Shown one piece after another: positions 41,088-49,509 of a stretch of 64,000 nucleotides of DNA. The first letter of the stretch is position 1. Each line of letters opens with the position of its first letter. This stretch comes from Nonomuraea wenchangensis (GTDB lineage Bacteria > Actinomycetota > Actinomycetes > Streptosporangiales > Streptosporangiaceae). Where the stretch lies: NCBI RefSeq assembly GCF_900111685.1, contig NZ_FOHX01000013.1, forward strand, positions 87,225 through 151,224, in the 5' to 3' direction. Below the pieces are notes generated by a model. The model was not told the DNA's origin. It did no database searches and saw nothing but the letters and a program-made list of their open reading frames with translations. The position numbers and the translations under genes were made by a program.

Positions 41088-41840
41088 ATGAGCGTCACCA
41101 CGTTCGCGGTTGCGGGAGCGACCGGGCGGCTCGGCCGCCACGTCGTGGAGGTCCTGACCGAGCGGGGGCATCGGGTCGTGCCGATGTCGCGCGCCACCGG
41201 CGTGGACGTCATCACCGGTCAGGGCCTGGCCGAGGCCCTGACCGGGGCGGAGGTCATCGTCGATGTCGCCTCGTGGCACGCCTCCGACCAGGACGCCGCG
41301 ACGGAGTTCTTCCGTACGTCGGCCGGCAATCTGCAGGAGGCCGGCCGGGAGGCGGGGGTCGCCCGGATCGTCATGGCGTCCATCATCGGCGTCGACAAGG
41401 CCACCGCCGGTTTCCTCGCGGCCAAGAAGGTGCACGAGGAACGCCTGCTGTCCGGCCCGGTGCCCGTCCGCATCCTGCGGGCGGCGCAGTTCCACGAGTT
41501 CGTCGGCCAGCTCCTGGACTGGCAGCAGGGGGACGTCGCCTACATACCGGCGCTGCCCAGCCAGCTCGTGGCCTGCCGCACCGTGGCCGAGGAACTGGCC
41601 GATCTGGCCACCGCCCCTGCCGTTCCGGGAACACCGATCCCCGAGATCGCCGGGCCTCGCAGGGAGATCCTGGCCGAGGCCGCGCAGCTTCTCGGGGCCC
41701 GGCGGGGCGTCAAGGTCGTCGGCGTCGACGGGGCCGCGATGCCCGACGCCGAGCTGGCCGCCGACGGCGCCTTCCTGCCCAGCCCGCACGCCAAGCTCGC
41801 AGGCCCCACCTTCCGTGAGTGGCTGGACGCCCAGCCCTGA
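41088..41840 (+). CDS. NAD(P)-binding, atypical SDR (NmrA-like)
   Basis: A 250-residue protein with the extended/atypical SDR start TFAVAGATGRLGRHVVEVLTERGH and IVDVASWHASDQDA. It has no YxxxK catalytic motif. IVMASIIGVDKATAGFLAAKKVHEERLL fits NmrA-like members that sense or bind NADP, or act on quinones. ATG 41088 follows GAGAGGAG. It belongs to the ECF41-controlled unit with the preceding gene. Confidence 0.87.
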   Translation: MSVTTFAVAGATGRLGRHVVEVLTERGHRVVPMSRATGVDVITGQGLAEALTGAEVIVDVASWHASDQDAATEFFRTSAGNLQEAGREAGVARIVMASIIGVDKATAGFLAAKKVHEERLLSGPVPVRILRAAQFHEFVGQLLDWQQGDVAYIPALPSQLVACRTVAEELADLATAPAVPGTPIPEIAGPRREILAEAAQLLGARRGVKVVGVDGAAMPDAELAADGAFLPSPHAKLAGPTFREWLDAQP

Positions 41841-41855
41841 GAGAGCCCGATTATG

Positions 41856-41870
41856 ATCTACATTGTAAAG
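41856..41870. repeat. Dispersed repeat, copy 3 (15-base core)
   Basis: ATCTACATTGTAAAG, identical to the first 15 bases of the copy at 32952. It sits 16 bases after the stop of the NAD(P)-binding gene. CCCGA (41846-41850) and TCGGG (41874-41878) flank it, so an imperfect hairpin with this core inside the loop is possible. Confidence 0.75.
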
Positions 41871-41947
41871 ATGTCGGGTTATTACAGAACCTAGCAGCAT
41901 CACACCCAGAACAAACCCGACGACCAGAAACGCCGCCCCCTGGCATC

Positions 41948-42256
41948 TCAGTCGGTTGGTTCGGCTCCCGGGTGGGCCTGGTCATCGGCCGCGTTCTTGG
42001 CCGCCTCGCGTCGTTCCTCCTCGGCCTTGTGTTCAGGGTCGGGCGGAGGCTCGACAGGTTCGGCGGGTATCGGGCGTGGGGAGGAGGTGCGGACGTCGCC
42101 TCCGGAGCGTTCGGCGACGATGTCGCTCTCTCCGTTGACTCGGCCTACTGCGGCGGGGAGATCGGCATTTGTCCCGTCTTGTGCGTTCATGACCGGCATC
42201 TGCCCGGTGCGTGGCAGATAAGGCGGTACTTCCGGCGTCGTACGCGGGCCGGCCAT
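41948..42256 (-). CDS. Hypothetical acidic, disordered small protein
   Basis: A possible 102-residue protein rich in Pro, Glu, Asp and Ala (RPIPAEPVEPPPDPEHKAEE and EERREAAKNAADDQAHPG near the end), with no hydrophobic core and no recognisable domain. AAGGA precedes the ATG at 42256. Codon bias is weaker than in neighbours, so the gene may be real but fast-evolving, or spurious. Apart from this and the repeat copy, I see nothing in the 41841-42377 gap. Confidence 0.4.
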   Translation of the reverse strand: MAGPRTTPEVPPYLPRTGQMPVMNAQDGTNADLPAAVGRVNGESDIVAERSGGDVRTSSPRPIPAEPVEPPPDPEHKAEEERREAAKNAADDQAHPGAEPTD

Positions 42257-42377
42257 CAATCCTTGCGAGGTAGGGGGAGTTCGCTTCGCTCGCGGGATGT
42301 GCCTGGGGTGTGGCCGGCGAAGAATGCTCGGTCATGGGGGCCAAGGCCCGAACGATTCCGCGGGAGGGTGCTTCGGC

Positions 42378-42797
42378 ATGAGTGTTACCCCGATCGATCT
42401 CTTCGCCTCGTCCGTCCACCTCGATCAGGAGGGCCGGATCCGCGCCGGGAGAAGGACCGCTGACCTCGACGGGGACGGCTGGCGGCTGACGGCGTTGCAT
42501 GCCAAGACGGGTGGGGACGTGCATGTCGGTCACTGGGAGGTTCATCCGGAGGCTGAGGAGATCGTCTCCTGCCTGGTGGGGAAGATCCGTCTCTTTCTCC
42601 GTCGGGAGGGGCCGGGGGAGCAGGAGGAGGAGGTCAGGTTGACGGCGGGTACGGCCGTGATCGTGCCTCGTGGGCGGTGGCACCGCATCGAGCTGGACAT
42701 TCCCAGCGACATCCTGGCGGTGACGCTGCCGCGGGGCAGTCGTCTGGAGAGGCGCGCCGAGGCTCGGGCCGGCTGGTCGGCGGGGCCACTTGCCTGA
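42378..42797 (+). CDS. Cupin-domain protein
   Basis: A 139-residue single-cupin protein. The beta-barrel motifs are HVGHWEVHPEAEEIVSCLVG (motif 1, with His and Glu metal ligands) and GTAVIVPRGRWHRIELD (motif 2, with the last His). ATG 42378 is preferred over an upstream in-frame start. It lies 114 bases before the ferredoxin of the P450 unit. It may be a sensor, isomerase or oxygenase subunit; its substrate cannot be read. Confidence 0.85.
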   Translation: MSVTPIDLFASSVHLDQEGRIRAGRRTADLDGDGWRLTALHAKTGGDVHVGHWEVHPEAEEIVSCLVGKIRLFLRREGPGEQEEEVRLTAGTAVIVPRGRWHRIELDIPSDILAVTLPRGSRLERRAEARAGWSAGPLA

Positions 42798-42911
42798 GCC
42801 GCCCGGCGGTTGGCCCGACGTCGGGGATTGCCGATTCCTCGCCGCGTATCCGATTTCTCTTTGCCGTCGCTCCGGGCATGAACGGGGGGAGGCGACGGAG
42901 GGAGCGGTGGG

Positions 42912-43121
42912 ATGCAGGTCGTCGTGGACCTTACCCGTTGCCAGGGTTACGCGCAGTGCGTGTTCCTCGCGCCCGAGGTGTTCCACCTGCACGGGGAGGA
43001 GGCGCTGCTGTACGACCCGGCCGTTCCTGACGATCAGTTCGAGCGGGTGCGTGAGGCCGCGGCGGCGTGTCCGGTCCAGGCGATCCTCCTCGGTGAGGAG
43101 GTGGGCTCCGGTGGCCGGTGA
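42912..43121 (+). CDS. [3Fe-4S] ferredoxin of the P450 unit
   Basis: A 69-residue ferredoxin with Cys10, Cys16 and Cys53 (RCQGYAQC and ACPVQA) as three cluster ligands and Tyr13 in place of the fourth. It overlaps its reductase by 11 bases and lies in the same unit as a P450, the standard three-part electron chain NAD(P)H to reductase to ferredoxin to P450. It is a paralogue of the ferredoxin at 24746. Confidence 0.92.
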   Translation: MQVVVDLTRCQGYAQCVFLAPEVFHLHGEEALLYDPAVPDDQFERVREAAAACPVQAILLGEEVGSGGR

Positions 43122-44481
43122 TCCGCGTGAGGGCCGCATCGTCGTGGTGGGGGCGTCGCTGGCGGGGTTGCGGGCCGCGGAGACGCTGCGCGAGCAGGGT
43201 TTCGTCGGTTCGCTGACCGTGGTGGGGGACGAGCCTCATCCGCCCTATGACCGGCCGCCGTTGTCGAAGCAGGTGCTGCTGGGTCATGCGGCGGCGGACG
43301 GGACGGGGTTGCCGATGCGGCGGGACCCGGATGCGGAGTGGCGGCTGGGGGTGCCGGCCACGGGTCTGGATCCTCTGCGGAAGCGGGTGCTGCTGGCGGA
43401 CGGGGAGTGGCTCCCCTATGACCGTTTGCTGATCGCGACGGGGACCCGTGCGCGGCCGTGGCCGAATCCGGAGGAGGCGGTCCTGGACGGGGTGTTCACG
43501 TTGCGTACCTGTGACGACGCCGGGCGGCTGGCCGAGCGGCTGGCGGCCGGGCCGCGGCGGGTGCTGGTGATCGGCGGTGGCTTCACCGGTTCGGAGATCG
43601 CGTCGGCCTGCCGGGAGCGGGGGCTGGAGGTGACGGTGACCGAGCGTGGCCCGGCGCCTTTGGTGGGGGCGCTCGGTGGCACGCTGTCGAAGCTGGCCGC
43701 CGGGGTGCAGCGCGCGCACGGCGTGGACCTGCGCTGCGGCGTGACGGTGACCGCTCTGCGCGGGGACGGGATGGGCCGGTTCGTGGGGGCGGATCTGTCC
43801 GACGGCGCCCGGGTGGAGGCGGATGTGTGTGTCGTGGCGTTGGGGGCGGTGCGCAACGTCGAGTGGCTGGCGGATGCCGGGTTGGCGGCGGGTCCGCGCG
43901 GGGTGGCGTGTGACGCGGGGTGCCGGGCTTTCGACATGTACGGGATCGTCACCGACGATGTGTTCGTCGCCGGTGATGTCTCGCGTTTTCCGCATCCGTT
44001 GTTCGAGTACCAGTTGCTCTCGCTGGAGCATTGGGGCAACGCGGTGGCGCAGGCCGAGGTGGCGGCTCACAACATGGTCAGTCCGGGGCCGCTGCGGCGT
44101 CCTCATCTTTCGTTGCCGTCGTTCTGGTCGAGTCAGTTCGGGCTCAACATCAAGTCGGTGGGGGTCCCCACGTTCTCCGATCAGATCGTGCTCGCGCAGG
44201 GGACGTTGGAGGCGCGCCGTCTGGCCGTGGTGTACGGCTATCGGGGCCGGGTGACGGCCGCGGTGACGGTCAACATGGCCAAGTCGCTCGAGTACTACCA
44301 GCATCTGATCGAGACGGCTGCTCCGTTCCCGCCGGGGCCTGGTGCGGCGGATCGGCCGCTGGCCGCGGAGTTGACGCTTCCTTCGGACGTGCCGGACTCG
44401 AAGAAGCTGTCGCATGGTCCGACGGTGGCGCTCACCGGTCATCTGCCGGACCGCCGGCTGACCGTGGTGCGGCATGCCTGA
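43111..44481 (+). CDS. FAD-dependent ferredoxin reductase of the P450 unit
   Basis: A 456-residue reductase, longer than its 404-residue paralogue at 24934 by a C-terminal extension rich in Pro and Ala (AAPFPPGPGAADRPLAAELT). Core motifs are VVVGASLAGLRAAETLREQG, PYDRPPLSKQVLL, VLVIGGGFTGSEIASACRERG and DDVFVAGDVSRFPHP. The GTG at 43111, with GAGGAGG upstream, starts inside the ferredoxin gene. It should deliver electrons to the ferredoxin and then the P450 33 bases downstream. Confidence 0.92.
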   Translation: MAGDPREGRIVVVGASLAGLRAAETLREQGFVGSLTVVGDEPHPPYDRPPLSKQVLLGHAAADGTGLPMRRDPDAEWRLGVPATGLDPLRKRVLLADGEWLPYDRLLIATGTRARPWPNPEEAVLDGVFTLRTCDDAGRLAERLAAGPRRVLVIGGGFTGSEIASACRERGLEVTVTERGPAPLVGALGGTLSKLAAGVQRAHGVDLRCGVTVTALRGDGMGRFVGADLSDGARVEADVCVVALGAVRNVEWLADAGLAAGPRGVACDAGCRAFDMYGIVTDDVFVAGDVSRFPHPLFEYQLLSLEHWGNAVAQAEVAAHNMVSPGPLRRPHLSLPSFWSSQFGLNIKSVGVPTFSDQIVLAQGTLEARRLAVVYGYRGRVTAAVTVNMAKSLEYYQHLIETAAPFPPGPGAADRPLAAELTLPSDVPDSKKLSHGPTVALTGHLPDRRLTVVRHA

Positions 44482-44514
44482 TCGTTTCGCCCGTTCACGA
44501 GGAGCCGTGACATC

Positions 44515-45726
44515 ATGACCGCCGACACCCTGCTGGAGCGGATCACGGACTACGCCTGCCGTCCGGATCCTTACCCGTTGTACGCGGAGTTGCGGGAGGC
44601 GGGTCGCGTGGTGCGGCAGGCGGACGGCAGTCATCTGGTCGGCACTTATCACGAGATCAACGCCTTGCTTCACGATCCGCGGGTGAGCGTGGATCCTCGT
44701 CACGGCCTGGTCCGTGACCCCGGATTGTCGGAGCAGGAGCAGCTCCCCTTCCTCATCCTCGACGATCCCGCGCATCACCGGTTGCGGACGTTGGCGATGC
44801 GGCCGTTCGGTCCGCCGCACAGCCCGGGCCGGGTGGACGCGATGCGTGGTCAGATCGCCGAGCTGACCGGGGAGTTGGTCGAGGGGCTGCGTGACCGGGC
44901 GGAGTTCGATCTCGTGGACGATTTCGCCTATCCGCTGCCGGTGACGGTCATCTGCCGGTTGCTCGGGGTGCCGCGGGAGGACGAGCCGCTGTTTCGGCGC
45001 TGGTCCGATCTGGTGGTCGCCTCGGCGGATGTGCAACCGGGTGAGGAGGCCGCGGAGCGGGCCCGTACGGGTCGGCAGGCGCGGGTGGAGATGGGCCGGT
45101 ATCTGGTGGATCTGGCGGAGCAGCGTCGCGGGCGTCCGGGTGAGGACATGCTGTCGGCCTTCGTGAACGAGCCGGACCCGGCGCTGCGGCTGACGCGGGA
45201 GGAGTTGGCGGAGACCGCGGTGCTGCTGCTCATCGCCGGTCATGAGACCACGGTGAACCTGATCACGAACGGGGTTCTGACGCTGTTGCGGCATCCTGAC
45301 CAGTTGGAGCGGTTGCGCCGGGATCCGGGTCTGCTGCCCGGCGCGGTGGAGGAGCTGCTGCGTTACGAGCCTCCGGTGCATCTGCGCAGGCGGGTGCCCC
45401 TTGTCGACCTGGACATCGCCGGTTCCGTGGTGCCGAAGGGTGAGCCGTTGATCCTCGTGATCGCTTCGGGCAACCGTGATCCCGGGCGGTTCCGTGACCC
45501 GGACCGGTTCGATCCGGCCCGGGTGGACAACCAGCATCTCGGCTTCGGCGGCGGCATCCATCTGTGTTACGGCGCGCCGCTCGCCCGGATCGAGGCCCGG
45601 GCCGCGCTTGGGGCGCTGATTCCTCGTCTCGGGGCGGTGACGCTGGTGGAGGATCCGCCGCCGTACCGGCGCAATGCGATGTTGCGTGGTCCGCGGCACC
45701 TGCCGATCAGGGTGGGGTCGCTCTAG
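44515..45726 (+). CDS. Cytochrome P450
   Basis: A 403-residue bacterial class I P450. The I-helix is LLLIAGHETTVNLITNGVL with the oxygen-activating Thr; EELLRYEPP gives the ExxR motif; heme binding is FGGGIHLCYGAPLAR with Cys351 as thiolate ligand. DDPAHHRLRTLAMRPF is the C-helix region. The gene follows its own ferredoxin and reductase. The substrate is unknown. Its TAG stop shares the four bases CTAG with the stop of the convergent SDR gene. Confidence 0.95.
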   Translation: MTADTLLERITDYACRPDPYPLYAELREAGRVVRQADGSHLVGTYHEINALLHDPRVSVDPRHGLVRDPGLSEQEQLPFLILDDPAHHRLRTLAMRPFGPPHSPGRVDAMRGQIAELTGELVEGLRDRAEFDLVDDFAYPLPVTVICRLLGVPREDEPLFRRWSDLVVASADVQPGEEAAERARTGRQARVEMGRYLVDLAEQRRGRPGEDMLSAFVNEPDPALRLTREELAETAVLLLIAGHETTVNLITNGVLTLLRHPDQLERLRRDPGLLPGAVEELLRYEPPVHLRRRVPLVDLDIAGSVVPKGEPLILVIASGNRDPGRFRDPDRFDPARVDNQHLGFGGGIHLCYGAPLARIEARAALGALIPRLGAVTLVEDPPPYRRNAMLRGPRHLPIRVGSL

Positions 45727-46484
45727 TGGACGGAGAAGCCGCCGTCGACGTACAGCATCTGGCCGGTGACGAACGCTGAGGCGTTGCCGGCGAGGAAGAC
45801 GGCGGCGCCGGCGAAGTCGGCGGGGATGCCGTTGCGGCCGGTCATGTGGCGGGCGGCGAGGGCGTCGACGCGGCCGGGGACGGCTTGGGCGGGGGCGGTG
45901 AGCGGGGTGAGGACGAAGCCGGGGATGATCGTGTTGACGCAGACGCCGGCGGCTGACCAGGCTTCGGCCTGGGAGCGGGTGAGGCCGGCGAGGCCGGCTT
46001 TGGCGGCTCCGTAGGCGCCGCTGTCGCCGAAGGCGCTGATGGACTGCTGGGAGCCGATGTTGATGATGCGGCCCCAGCCGCGGGCGGCCATGCGGGGCCC
46101 GAAGTGCTGGCCGAGCAGGTAGGGGGCGGTGAGGTTGACGGCGACGGTGAGTTCGTAGTCGTCGGTGGTCAGCTCGGCCATGGGTTTGCGGATGTTGTTG
46201 CCGGCGTTGTTGACGAGGATGTCGATGTCGCCGGCGGTGTCGCAGACGCGCTGGACGTCGTCGCGGTGGGCGAGGTCGGCGCTGATGCAGGTGGTGGTGA
46301 CGCCGTGGTGGCGGAGGTGGTCGGCGGCCTGGTCGAGTTCGGTGGGCCGGCGGGCGACGAGGACGACGTCGGCTCCGGCGCGGCCGAGGGCTTCGGCGAT
46401 GGCGTGGCCGATTCCGGAGCTGCCGCCGGTGATGAGGGCGCGGCGGCCGTGGAGGGAGAAGAGTTGCTGCAGATAGTGCGACAC
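45723..46484 (-). CDS. SDR, gluconate 5-dehydrogenase-like
   Basis: A 253-residue SDR starting SHYLQQLFSLHGRRALITGG, with TGGSSGIGHAIAEALGRAG, NNAGNNIRKPM, NIGSQQSISAF and the catalytic YGAAKAGLAGL. Length and N terminus match the gluconate 5-dehydrogenase/2-deoxygluconate dehydrogenase group. I chose GTG 46484: it gives the family length, and a TAACTT -10-like box nine bases upstream suggests a leaderless transcript. Longer starts at 46502 or 46589 lack a ribosome site. Its link to the P450 is positional only. Confidence 0.85.
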   Translation of the reverse strand: MSHYLQQLFSLHGRRALITGGSSGIGHAIAEALGRAGADVVLVARRPTELDQAADHLRHHGVTTTCISADLAHRDDVQRVCDTAGDIDILVNNAGNNIRKPMAELTTDDYELTVAVNLTAPYLLGQHFGPRMAARGWGRIINIGSQQSISAFGDSGAYGAAKAGLAGLTRSQAEAWSAAGVCVNTIIPGFVLTPLTAPAQAVPGRVDALAARHMTGRNGIPADFAGAAVFLAGNASAFVTGQMLYVDGGFSVH

Positions 46485-46592
46485 GGTCGCACAAGTTAGC
46501 ATCCGGCGGGCTGCGGGGTCGGTTGCGGGGCGTGCGGCGATTGCGCGGGCGTGATGGGGCGGAGTAAGCTCGAACGCTCCCATTAACACGCC

Positions 46593-46606
46593 AGCTTCGA
46601 CAAGCT
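46593..46606. promoter_or_regulatory. Small dyad before the HelD-like gene
   Basis: AGCTT-CGAC-AAGCT lies 24 bases before the helicase start. HelR-type genes in other actinomycetes carry a rifamycin-associated inverted repeat upstream; whether this short dyad is a version of it I cannot confirm. Confidence 0.3.
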
Positions 46607-46629
46607 TCCCGATAGGAGTATACCACTCG

Positions 46630-48933
46630 ATGGCTAATCGTCAAGATGGTCTCGCCGAAGCCCTTGACACCGAACAGCGGACCGTGTCCTGGCTGTACGG
46701 GCTGCTCGACCTCGCCAGGGAACGGGCGCAGGCGACGCTGCGCCAGGTGTACGGCCGGGGCGGCGGCACCCGGCAGGCGATGGTCGAGCGTGAGGCGCTG
46801 GCCTCGGAGCAGGCGCGCAGGCTGGCGCAGCTCAACGCGGTCGAGCGGGGCCTGTGTTTCGGCCGGGTCGACGAGCGTTCCGGCGCCAGCACCTACATCG
46901 GCAGGATCGGGCTGCGTGACGAGCGGCACGAGGCCGTCCTGATCGACTGGCGGGCGCCGGCGGCGCGGCCGTTCTACGTGGCCACGGCCACCGACCCGGC
47001 CGGCCTGCTGCGCCGCCGCCACCTGCATCTGAAGGACCGCCGCGTGGTCGCCATCGACGACGAGGTGTTCGACCTGGAGCGGATGAGCGAGGGTGACCGG
47101 CGCACGCTGGTGGGGGAGGCGGCGTTGCTGGCGGCGCTGCGCCGGGGCCGTACGGGCCGGATGGGCGACGTGGTGGCCACCATCCAGACCGAGCAGGACC
47201 GGGTGATCCGGGCCGGCCTGCAGGGGGCGCTGGTGGTGCAGGGCGGCCCGGGCACCGGCAAGACGGTCGCGGCCCTGCACCGGGCGGCCTACCTGCTCTA
47301 CACCCACCGCGACGTGCTGGAACGGCGCGGGGTGCTGGTGGTCGGCCCGAACGCGATGTTCCTGCGCTACATCGGCCAGGTGCTGCCGTCGCTGGGGGAG
47401 ACGCAGGTGGTGATGACGACGGCCGGGGAGATGTTCCCGGGCGTGCGGGCGACGGCGGCCGACGCGCCGGCCGCCGCGGTGGTCAAGGGCGACCCGCGGA
47501 TGGCGGGGGTGGTGGCCGAGGCGCTGGAGCTGCGCCGGCGGCCGCCGGAGGACGACCTGGTGGTGGGGCTGGACGGGCTGGCGCTGCGGGTGCCGCGCGA
47601 GACGTGCGTGGCGCTGCACGAGCGGGCGCGGGCGGTGCGGCTGCCGCACAACATGGCCCGCAAGCTGTACGTGAGCGAGCTGCTGAAGGAGCTGGCCCGG
47701 GCGGAGGCGCGGGCGCTGGAGGAGTCGCTGCACATCGAGGAGCTCGCCAACGGCGACCCGGAGCTGGAGGAGCTGGCCCAGCCGCTGGACCTGGAGGGTG
47801 ACCTGGACGAGCTGGACCTGGACCTGGCCTCGGAGCGGCTGTGGGGGGAGCCGGCGGTGCGCCGCGCCGTGGACGGCCTGTGGCCGGAGCTGACGCCGCA
47901 GCGGCTGGTCGCCTGGCTGCTGTCGGAGCCGGATGCGCTGGCGTCGGTCGTGCCGCCCGACCTGGACTGGACGCATCTGGTGCGCCCGGCGGACGCGCCG
48001 TGGACGGTGGAGGACGTCCCGCTGCTGGACGAGGCGGCCGAGCTGCTGGGCGAGGACGACTCGGCGCGGCGCGCGGCCTCGCGGCGGACGCGGGCGGAGC
48101 GGGAGGAGGAGCTGCTGTACGCGAACGAGGTGCTGCAGACGACCGGCGTGGCCGAGGAGGGTGTGTTCGCGCGGGCGGACGTGCTGGCCGGGCGGCACGC
48201 CGACCCGGGGGCGGAGCTGACCACGGCCGATCGGGCGGCGGCCGACCGGGGCTGGGCCTACGGGCACGTGATCGTGGACGAGGCGCAGGAGTTGTCGCCG
48301 ATGGCGTGGCGGATGGTGATGCGGCGGGTGCCGGCCAAGTCGCTGACCGTGGTGGGCGACATCGCGCAGACGGGTTCGGCGGCCGGGGCGCGGTCGTGGG
48401 GCGAGATGCTGGACCCCTACCTGCGGGGCCGGTGGCGGATGGAGCACCTGCGGGTCAACTACCGGACGCCGGTGGAGATCATGGACGTGGCGGCGGACGT
48501 GCTGCGGGCCTTCGACCCGGGGCAGGAGCCGCCGGAGTCGGTGCGGTCGGGGGAGTCGGCGCCGCGCGCGGTGCGGGTCGCGGCGGGCAGGCTGGTGGAG
48601 GGGCTGGCCGAGCTGGTGGCGCAGGAGCGGGCGGCGATCGGGGAGGGCCGGGTCGGGGTGGTGACCTGCGACGCGCTGCGTGAGCGGGTGGCGCGGTCGT
48701 TCCCGGCGGCGGACCTGGACGCGCCGGTGGCGGTGCTGACGGTGACGCAGGCCAAGGGGCTGGAGTTCGACGCGGTCGTGGTGGTGGACCCGGCGGGCAT
48801 CCTGGAGCAGTCGCCGATGGGCGGGCGGGACCTGTATGTGGCGGTGACGCGGGCGACGCGGCGGCTGACGGTGGCCTACGAGGGCGAGTTGCCGGCCGTC
48901 CTGTCCCGCCTGGCCGACGGCTCCCCCGCGTAG
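46630..48933 (+). CDS. HelD/HelR-like superfamily I helicase (RNA polymerase-associated)
   Basis: A 767-residue UvrD-like ATPase. Walker A is QGGPGTGKT near residue 204; Walker B is VIVDEAQELSPMAW near 546; later motifs are VVGDIAQTGSAAGARSW, HLRVNYRTPVEIMD, TVTQAKGLEFDAVVVVDP and YVAVTRATRRL. The N terminus (DTEQRTVSWLYGLLDLARER) would be the arm inserted into the RNA polymerase channel. This is the HelD architecture: it removes RNA polymerase from DNA. The actinobacterial HelR subgroup also releases bound rifamycin and gives resistance. Which subgroup this is needs the arm sequence compared. Confidence 0.88.
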   Translation: MANRQDGLAEALDTEQRTVSWLYGLLDLARERAQATLRQVYGRGGGTRQAMVEREALASEQARRLAQLNAVERGLCFGRVDERSGASTYIGRIGLRDERHEAVLIDWRAPAARPFYVATATDPAGLLRRRHLHLKDRRVVAIDDEVFDLERMSEGDRRTLVGEAALLAALRRGRTGRMGDVVATIQTEQDRVIRAGLQGALVVQGGPGTGKTVAALHRAAYLLYTHRDVLERRGVLVVGPNAMFLRYIGQVLPSLGETQVVMTTAGEMFPGVRATAADAPAAAVVKGDPRMAGVVAEALELRRRPPEDDLVVGLDGLALRVPRETCVALHERARAVRLPHNMARKLYVSELLKELARAEARALEESLHIEELANGDPELEELAQPLDLEGDLDELDLDLASERLWGEPAVRRAVDGLWPELTPQRLVAWLLSEPDALASVVPPDLDWTHLVRPADAPWTVEDVPLLDEAAELLGEDDSARRAASRRTRAEREEELLYANEVLQTTGVAEEGVFARADVLAGRHADPGAELTTADRAAADRGWAYGHVIVDEAQELSPMAWRMVMRRVPAKSLTVVGDIAQTGSAAGARSWGEMLDPYLRGRWRMEHLRVNYRTPVEIMDVAADVLRAFDPGQEPPESVRSGESAPRAVRVAAGRLVEGLAELVAQERAAIGEGRVGVVTCDALRERVARSFPAADLDAPVAVLTVTQAKGLEFDAVVVVDPAGILEQSPMGGRDLYVAVTRATRRLTVAYEGELPAVLSRLADGSPA

Positions 48934-48956
48934 GGGTGGCGGGGTCGCCCGGGGTT

Positions 48957-49412
48957 TCAGGAGTCGCCGAGTTTCTCCGCGACGGTCCAGATCGCCCGGG
49001 TGACCTCGTCGAGCGCGCGCAGGGTCTCGGTGTCGAGGTGGTCCATGATGCGGCGCATCTGCTGGCTGCCGACGCTGTTGACCTCTTCGAGGAAGGCGGC
49101 GCCCGCGGGGGTGAGCTCGACGCGGCGTACGCGGCGGTCGTGGGGGTCCTCGTGCCGGCTGACGAGGCCCTGGGCGAGGAGGCGGTCGACGATGCCGGTG
49201 ACGGTGCCGGGTCCGACGCCGAGGCCGGCGGCGATCTCCTGGCCGCTGGCCGAGCCGCCGCGTACTGACAGGAGCATGACGACCTTGAGCTGGCGCATCG
49301 TGAGGTTGGAGGTGAACAGGGGGGACGGATGCTGGGCGAAGACGCGCCCCAGGTTGCGTTGCGTCTCGTTGATCCTGCGGATCAGGTCTTCGCGTTCGTC
49401 GTTCACTTTCAC
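48957..49412 (-). CDS. MarR-family regulator
   Basis: A 151-residue winged-helix regulator: LTMRQLKVVMLLSVRGG, SGQEIAAGLGVGPGTVTGIVDRLLAQGLVSR, HEDPHDRRVRRVELTPAGAAF. Start is GTG 49412; an alternative GTG two codons later is equally supported by spacing to the GAGAGG site. It diverges from the RND pump across 97 bases holding an inverted repeat, the usual layout for a repressor of an efflux gene. Confidence 0.92.
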   Translation of the reverse strand: MKVNDEREDLIRRINETQRNLGRVFAQHPSPLFTSNLTMRQLKVVMLLSVRGGSASGQEIAAGLGVGPGTVTGIVDRLLAQGLVSRHEDPHDRRVRRVELTPAGAAFLEEVNSVGSQQMRRIMDHLDTETLRALDEVTRAIWTVAEKLGDS

Positions 49413-49419
49413 CTCTCGC

Positions 49420-49441
49420 TTCCTGAGAAGGTTATCAGGAA
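49420..49441. promoter_or_regulatory. MarR operator candidate
   Basis: TTCCTGA and TCAGGAA are perfect seven-base arms with an eight-base spacer, just upstream of the MarR start and 68 bases before the pump gene. A second weaker dyad (TTCG/CGAA) lies further along the same gap. Confidence 0.6.
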
Positions 49442-49509
49442 GGTTCGATGTGTCTAAATATTCGTGCGATGCGAAGTGTTAGTCTAAGCCGAACTCTTGG
49501 AGGGGGCTT

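Noticed and set aside
42931..48447. A 1838-codon open frame on the minus strand
   Set aside because: It runs antisense through clear ferredoxin, reductase, P450 and HelD-like genes and encodes Arg/His/Pro-rich low-complexity sequence, an artefact of high GC.
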